From contig CALRFC010000010.1 in assembly GCA_943356395.1 (NCBI GenBank), forward strand, positions 1 to 16,230: a DNA stretch of 16,230 nt, in the 5' to 3' direction. The notes under the pieces are model-generated. The model was not told the DNA's origin and searched no databases. It saw only the letters and a list, made by a program, of their open reading frames with translations. Positions within the stretch are counted from its first letter, which is position 1; each line of letters starts with the position of its first letter. This DNA is from Candidatus Nomurabacteria bacterium (GTDB taxonomy: Bacteria; Patescibacteriota; Minisyncoccia; Phycocordibacterales; UBA9973). Below, in pieces: positions 10,204 through 16,230 of this stretch. The position numbers were made by a program, and so were the translations under genes.

Positions 10204-13131
10204 ATGCAAGGCAGATTTGATGAGGAATATAAAAAATTGAATCCCGCTCAGCGCGAGGCAGTAGACACCATTGAAGGGCCTGTAATGGTTGTTGCAGGAC
10301 CCGGTACAGGGAAAACGGAAGTCCTAGCGCTTCGGATTGCAAATATTTTGACAAAGACGGACACAAAATCCGATAGTATTTTATGTCTAACTTTTACAAA
10401 TTCAGGGGTGCGTGCCATGCGAGAGCGCTTGAGGAAATATATTGGTGGAGAAGCACTGAAAGTACAAGTTTCTACATTTCATACTTTTGCTATGTCAATT
10501 ATTGAAAATTATTTTGGAGTTTTAGGTAGAGATGAAATGCCTAAAATTATGGATGACAGCGATATTGTGGCGCTTTGTGATGCAATTTTTCAAAATAATG
10601 AGTGGCAATATTTACGACCAAGATCAGACACTTCAAGATATTTTAATGATTTGAAAAGTCTAATATCACTTTTAAAACGCGAACGAATAAATCCGGAGGA
10701 TTTTGAGCGGTCAATAAAAGAAGAAATTGAAAAAATAAAAAATGATCCAGAAAATATTTCTTCACGCGGTGAATCCAAAGGTGAACTAAAAAAAGAAATT
10801 TTAAAGAAAATTGAGTCTCTGTCTCGTACAGAAGAATCAGTGAAATTTTATGAATTGTATGAATTAGCAAAAAAAGAAAATAATTTTTTTGACTATGATG
10901 ATGTACTCGCTTGTCTCGTTGAAATTATTGAAGAATCTGAAGACGCAGGATCTTATTTGAGAGAGCAATATCAATACATTCTGATAGATGAACACCAAGA
11001 TTCATCTGGGGTCCAGAATGAATTTCTTGAAAAAGTTTGGAGTGAAGTGGAATTACCAAATATTTTTGTTGTGGGGGACGATCGACAGCTCATTTATGGT
11101 TTCGGTGGGGCATCACTTGAATATTTTGAGAATTTTAAGCATGCATTTGGTAAAGCAAAACTCATAACTTTAATTGAAAATTATCGTTCTACCCAAAATA
11201 TTTTGGATATTTCCCATTCACTTTTAGAGAGCTCCATTACAAAAGAGAAACTAAAAAGCAATAGTATGCATAATCACCCCGTATGCTTGATCGAGGCGAA
11301 TTATCCGAGAGATGAGATTATCTTGAGTGGTTTAGAAATACAAAAAAGAATTAAAAATGGCGAAGATCCAAATGATATGGCAATTTTAGTTCCTAAAAAT
11401 AAGCATTTACGAAGCGCTCTCTCTGTTCTTCATGATATGGGTATACCCGTGGCCTCGGGAGAGAAATTAAATTTTTTTGATTCTAGAGATGCGCAATCTT
11501 TTCTTCGAGTATTGAAAATAATTTCCGAGCCAAATGATGGTGTGGCGATTGGAGAATCTTTTTTTGATCCACTTTCAGGCATTGCTCCACTAGAAGCGCA
11601 TAAATTTTTGAAAATAAATAATATGCGGGATTTTTCAATTCTTACAATCGATTTAAAGAAAGTTTCACTTTTTGAAAATTTCGAAAATGTTTTAGCTTGG
11701 ATTGATAAATTGAAATCATGGATAAATATAATTTCTTCAGAAAGTATTTATTCTCTAGTTCAAGGAATTGGTTCGGAATATTTGCTCGATAACGCAAAAA
11801 ATCACGAAGAACTTGTGCTCCGAGTTGAAGTTCTTCGCACAGTTCTTCATCTCCTACTCGCTCAAGTAGAGAAAAATCCAAAATTTACACTTTTAGATTT
11901 TGTTTTGTATTTAGAAAGAATAGAAGCATATGGCGAGCATATTCCACTAGCAGTTTTTTCTGGAGACGAAGGTGTAAAAGTTTTAACACTGCACGGCTCG
12001 AAAGGTCTTGAATTTGATTTTGTTTGGATTGCGCATATGGACGAAAAATCTCTAGCAGGTTCTTACAAGGGCGGATTTGCGCTCCCTGAAAATCTTTTAG
12101 AAAAAATAGAAAAGAAAGATGAAATGGTTTTGCGACGACAACTTTATGTCGCGCTCACCCGGGCAAAACGTTTTTGTGCCGTCTCCTATGCTCTCCATTC
12201 ATATTCTGGTGGAGATTTAGGGCTTGCGCATATAGTCAGTGAAATTGGTACTCATTTTGAAAAACAAAATGCTAAAGAAACAGAAAATATAATTTTGAAA
12301 AATGATCCAAGAAATTATATAGGTAAGAAAGGCGAAGCCACACATACAGATATTTTAGATTTAATAAAATTGGTTGCGAAAGAATATGAGGACAAAAAAG
12401 TATCTGTTTCACTTTTGAATAATTTCTTTGAATGTCCATGGAAATGGTATTTTAGAAATTTACTTCAATTACCCGAACCGAAATCAGGTAGTTTGGAATT
12501 TGGAAATTTGGTGCATGGTTGTATAGATAAAATTTTGAAGATGGATCACACACCAAATAAAGCCGAATTAGAAGAAATAACAGAAAAAAACAAGGAAGTC
12601 TTAAATATTATTTCAAAATGGATAAAAAATCGCCTGCCCGAGATTTCTGAAATGAGAAAGAATGAAGAATCTATTTCAAAAAAAGATGACAGATTTCCAC
12701 ATCTTAATATTTACGGAAAAATTGATTTAATCGAAGTCTTAAATGATGAAGACATGCGCGTTACAGATTTTAAAACAGGAAACCCACGTAAGAAAAGTGA
12801 AATTGAAAAAGTTGATGAAGATGGAAGAATGAGTGATTATATGCGCCAACTCGCGATGTATTCTTACCTTTTAAATGATTCTAAATGGAAAAGAAAAGTC
12901 GTTGAATCTGCACTTGAATTTGTCGAGGCGAAGAATGAAAAAGAATCTTTCTATAAAACTTTTATAGATGAAGAGCATATCAAGTCTCTTATTTGCGATA
13001 TTTCTGATTATGATAAATTCGTAAAAGATGGAACATGGACAACGCGTATTTGCAATTTTAAATCCTACGGAAAACAAAATTCAATTTGTGAATATTGTAA
13101 AAGAGCTGAGATATATGGGCGATCTAAATAG
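10204..13131 (+). CDS. UvrD/PcrA-type superfamily 1 helicase fused to a RecB/AddB-like nuclease with four-cysteine site
   Basis: A 975-residue DNA repair or processing enzyme. The helicase motifs come in order: Q-motif LNPAQREAV (12-20), Walker A GPGTGKT (32-38), motif Ia LTFTNSGVRAM (62-72), TFHTFA (91-96), motif II IDEHQ (261-265), motif III GDDRQLIYGF (291-300), motif IV NYRST (326-330), motif V LTLHGSKGLEF (594-604) and motif VI RRQLYVALTRAKR (644-656). The C-terminal part is a PD-(D/E)XK nuclease: LEFGNLVHG, then IDLIEV (Asp841) and TDFKTG (Asp855, Lys857), then RQLAMYSYLL. Cys744, Cys950, Cys962 and Cys965 are placed before and after it, as in the Fe-S-stapled nucleases AddB and Cas4, though the final spacing (x11, x2) differs. 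No RecC/AddB-like partner is in the window. The gene is much more AT-rich than its neighbours, suggesting acquisition. Confidence 0.93.
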   Translation: MQGRFDEEYKKLNPAQREAVDTIEGPVMVVAGPGTGKTEVLALRIANILTKTDTKSDSILCLTFTNSGVRAMRERLRKYIGGEALKVQVSTFHTFAMSIIENYFGVLGRDEMPKIMDDSDIVALCDAIFQNNEWQYLRPRSDTSRYFNDLKSLISLLKRERINPEDFERSIKEEIEKIKNDPENISSRGESKGELKKEILKKIESLSRTEESVKFYELYELAKKENNFFDYDDVLACLVEIIEESEDAGSYLREQYQYILIDEHQDSSGVQNEFLEKVWSEVELPNIFVVGDDRQLIYGFGGASLEYFENFKHAFGKAKLITLIENYRSTQNILDISHSLLESSITKEKLKSNSMHNHPVCLIEANYPRDEIILSGLEIQKRIKNGEDPNDMAILVPKNKHLRSALSVLHDMGIPVASGEKLNFFDSRDAQSFLRVLKIISEPNDGVAIGESFFDPLSGIAPLEAHKFLKINNMRDFSILTIDLKKVSLFENFENVLAWIDKLKSWINIISSESIYSLVQGIGSEYLLDNAKNHEELVLRVEVLRTVLHLLLAQVEKNPKFTLLDFVLYLERIEAYGEHIPLAVFSGDEGVKVLTLHGSKGLEFDFVWIAHMDEKSLAGSYKGGFALPENLLEKIEKKDEMVLRRQLYVALTRAKRFCAVSYALHSYSGGDLGLAHIVSEIGTHFEKQNAKETENIILKNDPRNYIGKKGEATHTDILDLIKLVAKEYEDKKVSVSLLNNFFECPWKWYFRNLLQLPEPKSGSLEFGNLVHGCIDKILKMDHTPNKAELEEITEKNKEVLNIISKWIKNRLPEISEMRKNEESISKKDDRFPHLNIYGKIDLIEVLNDEDMRVTDFKTGNPRKKSEIEKVDEDGRMSDYMRQLAMYSYLLNDSKWKRKVVESALEFVEAKNEKESFYKTFIDEEHIKSLICDISDYDKFVKDGTWTTRICNFKSYGKQNSICEYCKRAEIYGRSK

Positions 13132-13156
13132 CCTCTTTATTACTTGTGTTCATTTG

Positions 13157-13185
13157 TTGTAAAAATTTAGAATTTGTATTACAAT
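13157..13185 (+). promoter_or_regulatory. Promoter of the 13192-14232 gene (predicted leaderless)
   Basis: TTGTAA (13157-13162), 17 bases, TACAAT (13180-13185), then 6 bases to the ATG. Transcription is predicted to start at the A of the start codon. Confidence 0.65.
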
Positions 13186-13191
13186 AATTAA

Positions 13192-14232
13192 ATGTTTAAC
13201 AACCCACAATACAATTCTATAAAAATTGCTCTTGCAATAGTTTTCATTGTTGGCGTAGGATTTTTTGCCTTAAATTCTATGCATAAAAATGCTCTTGATA
13301 ATACTGGCCGCGTCATAGAGCAAAATACTCCCAATATTTCAGGACCACTTGGAAGCGGGACTGCTTCACAAGCCGGACAAATTCCGTGGTTGTGCGCACA
13401 AGGAGGAAATCCTTGGATTCATGTTACTTCTCCGAAAAATAAAGAATACATGACCACAACGTATATAAATGTCTTATGGACATCATGCAATATTCCGACG
13501 ACAGCCAATGTCTCTATCAAACTTATCCCACCTGCATCGTGGGGAGTTCCAAATTACACCTTAGCTGCTGCAACTCCTAATGATGGCAACTTTAATACAG
13601 GAACATTTACTCTTGATCCACAGTTCGCCCCCCTCGGTCCGTATCATCTTGGTAAGTGGTATAAGGTCATGGTGACGAGCGGTGGTGTGTCAGGTAGTTC
13701 AGATGGTTTATTTGCGATAGATAATGGTTCTGTATTAATAATTCCAAATCAGTCGTCAGTGCAGGGTTTTCCATTGCAAACACAGACCCAACTAGACGTC
13801 ACTTTCAAGGTCAAAGCGCTTACTCATGATATATATTTAGATAAAGATGTTGCTGCTTCGCCGATTACTTCTGGCGGAAATTATTTTCAACCAAAGGCTT
13901 TTTCATGCAGTTCGCCGTGCAATAATGTTTTCACAGAAATTCCATATATTGGAAATCTTTCAAGTGGTTACCCAACAATGACTGTATTTTCTGGGTCGCC
14001 CGTCGTGCTAACCAATACTTATAAAATTGCGCAGGGTACTACAGCAGAATTTAAATTTACATATAATTTTTTTGCGCCCACAAATCTTCACCCCTTCCAT
14101 GCTTACATGGGTGTTTTGCCAGTGCTCTTCAGTTGGGATTATTCTGATGTAAACGGAAAAGAGACAAGAAATATGGATATCATGAATCCTCCTTCAACGG
14201 TTTTTGGTTACGGAGAGCTTTTGCAGCCGTAA
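13192..14232 (+). CDS. Membrane-anchored surface protein with Ig-like domain
   Basis: The 346-residue protein has a short cytoplasmic start and one transmembrane helix (about residues 9-28, SIKIALAIVFIVGVGFFALN). A flexible Gly/Ser/Thr/Asn linker follows (about 35-64), so it should be held on the outer face of the membrane. Residues 72-180 look like an Ig-like beta-sandwich of the Kre9/KNH type: WIHVTSPKNKEY...INVLWTSCN...VSIKLIPPASW...YHLGKWYKVMVTS. The rest (180-346) is a second beta-rich domain with two close cysteines (SCSSPCNN). Cys68 and Cys99 may form a disulfide. There is no lipobox or sortase motif. It lies 60 bases after the helicase gene with its own leaderless-type promoter, and its base composition is AT-rich. 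Its N-terminal anchor resembles that of the convergent gene. Function unknown; adhesion or surface-layer roles are inference. Confidence 0.85.
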   Translation: MFNNPQYNSIKIALAIVFIVGVGFFALNSMHKNALDNTGRVIEQNTPNISGPLGSGTASQAGQIPWLCAQGGNPWIHVTSPKNKEYMTTTYINVLWTSCNIPTTANVSIKLIPPASWGVPNYTLAAATPNDGNFNTGTFTLDPQFAPLGPYHLGKWYKVMVTSGGVSGSSDGLFAIDNGSVLIIPNQSSVQGFPLQTQTQLDVTFKVKALTHDIYLDKDVAASPITSGGNYFQPKAFSCSSPCNNVFTEIPYIGNLSSGYPTMTVFSGSPVVLTNTYKIAQGTTAEFKFTYNFFAPTNLHPFHAYMGVLPVLFSWDYSDVNGKETRNMDIMNPPSTVFGYGELLQP

Positions 14233-14239
14233 CTTTTTT
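14207..14239 (+). terminator. Terminator overlapping the end of the surface-protein gene
   Basis: GTTACGG (14207-14213) pairs with CCGTAAC (14227-14233), with a T-run at 14234-14239. The right arm contains the TAA stop (14230-14232), so the final seven codons form the hairpin. Confidence 0.75.
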
Positions 14240-14254
14240 GTGTTTAGCCGTTTC

Positions 14255-15427
14255 CTAATTCCCCATACTCTCTGCGATGGCGTGAATCGCTTCGGGGTAG
14301 GCGATGACGTTGCGCGGGGAGACTTCCACGAAAGAGCCGTTCTTGAAACCATTCGTGAGGATGGCACTGAACGCGTTTTGATCGCAGGTCGTGTGATTCT
14401 TGAGACACTCCGGAAAGGCCTGATTCTCGAGCTGGACCTGCCAGCCGATCGTTGCTCCGCGGCGGCCGGCGTCGAGAACGACCGGCAATTCTCCGCTTGT
14501 CGCAGTCAGCGAGTTGAACTGGGCGATACATTGCGAATGGAAATCGGCGACGCAGGAGTTCACGATTCTTTGCATGACATTTACCCGTGTTTCCTCGAAT
14601 GTATTTGCCGGCTCGCCCGAGGCAGTCATCCACGGAAAGGCCTGCGTCGGCGTGATGGCGGCGACGGCAAGCGATTTGTCGGGGAAATTATTTTTGTAAT
14701 TGTTGGCAATGGCTTTCCACGCGTTCACGACTTTGTCCGGCGTGTAGCCGACGGTCGTCCAGAGCGCCGGCGCATCGGTAGAAATTTCACCCGCGATATT
14801 CGTGATCGATTTCTGATAGGGAAGTCTGGTCTCGGCTGTTTCGCGCGCAATGCCGTTTATCATCACCGTGATCACGGTGTCATATGTGCCGGCTTGGTGC
14901 AGGTGCGAGGCCATTGCTTGTACAAAAGTATTCCAATCTTCTATATATGCAGTGTCCCACGGAACCGCGATGCGTAGGGTGAATGAATTTGCGTTCTTCT
15001 TTCCTCCGAGAGGAAATTCTTTGAAGGTGAGCGTACGGATGCCGGAAGAATTGTAGACCCAATCCGGTGTTTCGCCGCCGGCGACGATGCCGAGCTTGGC
15101 CGGCTTGCCGGACGTTTTGATGGCCGAGAGCGCGGTGTCGAGCATGGACCAGTCGTAACTTTCCGCGCTCGGATTGAGCGTCTTCCATTTGTAGCGCAAG
15201 AACACGCCGCTCACATCTGTGCTCGCGAGCACTTCTTTCAAGACGGGCTGATCGATGCCGTTTGCCACCCAGATGCCTTTTTCGAATTTGATGTTGGTGG
15301 AAGAATTGATGACAGAACCACCTTGGCTCCCATTTCGATTTGCCATATTCTTGTAAATGAAAAATCCTGCGACAAATATCACGATGATAAGCACCGTGAT
15401 TTTGAGCGAATCGTATTTGTTGTTCAT
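14255..15427 (-). CDS. Membrane-anchored glycoside-hydrolase-like protein
   Basis: The 390-residue protein has one N-terminal transmembrane helix (about residues 8-27, SLKITVLIIVIFVAGFFIYK) and a Gly/Ser/Asn linker. An extracellular domain then reads like a TIM-barrel glycosidase: GVFLRYKWKTLNPSAESYDWSMLDTAL (74-100, the strand and loop seen in GH42/GH5-like enzymes), KLGIVAGGETPDWVY (111-125), ITVMINGIARETAETRLP (186-203) and VVLDAGRRGATIGWQVQLEN (316-335). Glu196 or Glu199 and Glu334 are possible catalytic acids, but I cannot align them firmly. Cys292/Cys300 and Cys341/Cys348 could be disulfides, fitting an exported domain. Substrate unknown. The strand is opposite to the preceding surface protein, ending 22 bases from its stop. 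Codon composition is GC-richer, like the rest of the window. Clan assignment is tentative. Confidence 0.85.
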   Translation of the reverse strand: MNNKYDSLKITVLIIVIFVAGFFIYKNMANRNGSQGGSVINSSTNIKFEKGIWVANGIDQPVLKEVLASTDVSGVFLRYKWKTLNPSAESYDWSMLDTALSAIKTSGKPAKLGIVAGGETPDWVYNSSGIRTLTFKEFPLGGKKNANSFTLRIAVPWDTAYIEDWNTFVQAMASHLHQAGTYDTVITVMINGIARETAETRLPYQKSITNIAGEISTDAPALWTTVGYTPDKVVNAWKAIANNYKNNFPDKSLAVAAITPTQAFPWMTASGEPANTFEETRVNVMQRIVNSCVADFHSQCIAQFNSLTATSGELPVVLDAGRRGATIGWQVQLENQAFPECLKNHTTCDQNAFSAILTNGFKNGSFVEVSPRNVIAYPEAIHAIAESMGN

Positions 15428-15433
15428 CTGCCC

Positions 15434-15462
15434 ATTATCCTACAATTTCGGCCCATTGTCGA
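15434..15462 (-). promoter_or_regulatory. Promoter of the glycoside-hydrolase-like gene (predicted leaderless)
   Basis: Minus strand: TCGACA (15462-15457), 17 bases, GATAAT (15439-15434), then 6 bases to the ATG at 15427. The promoter lies inside and just past the end of the 32-residue gene. Confidence 0.65.
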
Positions 15463-15538
15463 GCCAGCCCAGATAGAAGCCGAGCGCAAGAAAAACTATC
15501 AGGAGAACGAATATAAGGGTGCGTGTTTTTTTGTCCAT
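15440..15538 (-). CDS. Small membrane peptide (32 residues)
   Basis: A short complete frame, ATG to TAG, encoding a classic single-helix membrane peptide. It has a basic start (MDKKTRT), a continuous hydrophobic helix (LIFVLLIVFLALGFYLGW) and a polar end (LDNGPKL). Positive-inside charge predicts the N-terminus in the cytoplasm. A TATACT box (15552-15547) lies 8 bases upstream of the ATG, consistent with a nearly leaderless mRNA. The stop is 12 bases before the ATG of the downstream glycoside-hydrolase-like gene, so the two may be cotranscribed. No family is recognised. Because it is so short it could be chance, but the composition and promoter favour a real gene. Confidence 0.5.
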   Translation of the reverse strand: MDKKTRTLIFVLLIVFLALGFYLGWLDNGPKL

Positions 15539-15545
15539 TATATTG

Positions 15546-15552
15546 TAGTATA
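15546..15552. promoter_or_regulatory. Overlapping divergent -10 boxes
   Basis: TATACT on the minus strand (15552-15547) and TAGTAT on the plus strand (15546-15551; alternative TATAAC 15549-15554) occupy the same bases in the 20-base gap between the divergent start codons at 15538 and 15559. Neither has a clear -35. Confidence 0.4.
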
Positions 15553-15558
15553 ACCGAT

Positions 15559-15729
15559 ATGCCAGTTGAATCGGAATTGAATAAGGTGTTGAAAGAAATG
15601 TGGCGCTTGGATGAGAAAGTGAATGCCGGCGGGGAATTGAGTGATGCAGAAAAAGATTTTTGGAATCAAAATCTGGATGTTATAAAAAAGTATTATGCCG
15701 ATAATGACGAGCATTGGAAAAATAAATAA
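15559..15729 (+). CDS. Hypothetical small protein upstream of pheS (56 residues)
   Basis: Unrecognised 56-residue soluble protein, MPVESELNKVLKEMWRLDEKVNAGG..., composed of two predicted helices joined by a GGELSDAEKDFW turn. It is acidic overall with a basic tail (DEHWKNK). ATG at 15559 is preferred to an in-frame codon at 15523, which lies in the overlapping opposite gene. The stop is one base away from the pheS ATG, indicating tight translational coupling in one operon. Its position suggests a possible partner or regulator of the synthetase, but nothing in the sequence shows it. Confidence 0.7.
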   Translation: MPVESELNKVLKEMWRLDEKVNAGGELSDAEKDFWNQNLDVIKKYYADNDEHWKNK

Positions 15730-15730
15730 A

Positions 15731-16230
15731 ATGAAAAAAGATATAAAAATAAATACCGATGAAGAAAATGCTCTCTTGAATAATCTTAAATCCCGCACGG
15801 ATGCGGAGGCGCTTCGCATGCAAAGATATCTATCGATGCCGGATCTGTCGCGCACGGAGGGGAGTCCGCTTTTCGCGCTCGTGGAAAAGGCGCGGGCGAT
15901 TCCGCTTCTTGCCGATTTCGACAATGTAGTCATTCCGGAAATCGTTTCGACGGAAGTGGCGTTCGATCTCTTCAAATTTCCGCCGGACCATCCGGTTCGC
16001 AGACCTTCCGATACATATTATGTCGATCCCGAACACATTCTTCGCACGCAAGACACGACGATGTGGTACTACTATTTGCAATTGCCGGAAATAAAAAAGA
16101 AAATCGAAGCGAAAGAATCTTTTGGCGTGCTGTGCTACGGCAAGGTGTACCGAAAAGACGAGATCGATCGCCGGCATATGAACATTTTCCATCAATTCGG
16201 TGGGCTCTACCTCGTGCCGGACGAAAAAGA
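15731..16230 (+). CDS. pheS: Phenylalanyl-tRNA synthetase alpha chain, N-terminal part (3' truncated)
   Basis: PheS charges tRNA-Phe with phenylalanine as the catalytic subunit of the heterotetramer with PheT. The frame runs from ATG at 15731 off the window edge (166 complete codons). Class II synthetase features typical of PheS are visible: VVIPEIVSTEVAFDLFKFPPDHPVRRPSDTYYVD (about residues 67-100), the ILRTQDTTMWYYYLQ segment corresponding to 'LRTHTS' (103-117), and motif 2 YGKVYRKDEIDRRHMNIFHQFGGLY (136-160). The segment before the catalytic core is short (about 65 residues) and only part of it looks helical. The tRNA-binding N-terminal coiled coil is therefore reduced compared with many bacterial PheS proteins. 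The gene is joined to the 56-residue gene with a 1-base gap and has no separate promoter. pheT would be expected downstream, outside the window. Confidence 0.88.
   Translation, partial: MKKDIKINTDEENALLNNLKSRTDAEALRMQRYLSMPDLSRTEGSPLFALVEKARAIPLLADFDNVVIPEIVSTEVAFDLFKFPPDHPVRRPSDTYYVDPEHILRTQDTTMWYYYLQLPEIKKKIEAKESFGVLCYGKVYRKDEIDRRHMNIFHQFGGLYLVPDEK

Noticed and set aside
10204..14232. A multi-gene defence system around the helicase-nuclease
   Set aside because: The neighbours are an orphan on the other strand and a surface protein; no methylase, effector or partner subunit is present, so the helicase is better read as a repair enzyme.
14204..14977. 257-residue plus-strand frame across the glycoside-hydrolase-like gene
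   Set aside because: The minus-strand frame has a membrane anchor, linker and barrel-like segments plus a promoter. The plus frame has none and overlaps the terminator.

Overview
The window looks like a chromosome segment of a Patescibacteria/CPR-type bacterium, probably Parcubacteria-like. This is inferred from gene density, many short orphan proteins, single-helix-anchored surface proteins, a carbonic-anhydrase-like protein of a type I associate with these genomes, and a mixture of conserved housekeeping genes with unrecognised ones. There is no 16S rRNA or marker set here to fix the lineage. No gene-free stretch exceeds about 220 bases.

Layout. The left edge holds the 3' end of secF. Three small minus-strand orphan genes follow (571-1741), two of them membrane proteins, each ending in a hairpin terminator. 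Divergent from them runs a cell-envelope block: lemA (1830), a 398-residue protein with a possible PD-(D/E)XK-like core (2399), a 67-residue protein (3623) and the M48 protease gene htpX (4001). Next comes a palindrome-rich intergenic region with a minus-strand tRNA-Ser(GGA) and what looks like an internally deleted copy of its acceptor end. From 5389 to 9557 the genes run on the plus strand: msrB, a DUF1761-like membrane protein, an orphan with a cysteine cluster, tag (3-methyladenine DNA glycosylase I), a multi-pass membrane protein and a carbonic-anhydrase-like protein. Most of these have their own promoter and terminator.

A minus-strand orphan (9616-9999) and a perfect 23-bp palindrome (10115-10162) precede a visibly AT-richer segment. 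It carries a 975-residue UvrD-type helicase fused to a RecB/AddB-like nuclease with four cysteines placed as in Fe-S nucleases, then a membrane-anchored Ig-like surface protein. Converging on that gene is a membrane-anchored glycoside-hydrolase-like protein whose N-terminal anchor resembles that of its neighbour. At the right end a 32-residue membrane peptide gene (minus) and a 56-residue gene (plus) diverge with only 20 bases between their start codons. The second gene leads directly into pheS, which is cut by the window edge.

Themes. (1) Protein and envelope quality control: SecF, LemA, HtpX, MsrB. (2) DNA repair: Tag, the helicase-nuclease, and possibly the 398-residue protein. (3) Regulation: many genes carry TTGA-type -35 and TA-rich -10 boxes spaced by 17 bases. 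The start codon often lies only 6-8 bases past the -10, which predicts leaderless mRNAs, or about 16-17 bases past it, which predicts very short leaders without a Shine-Dalgarno sequence. Terminators, promoters and gene ends repeatedly overlap.
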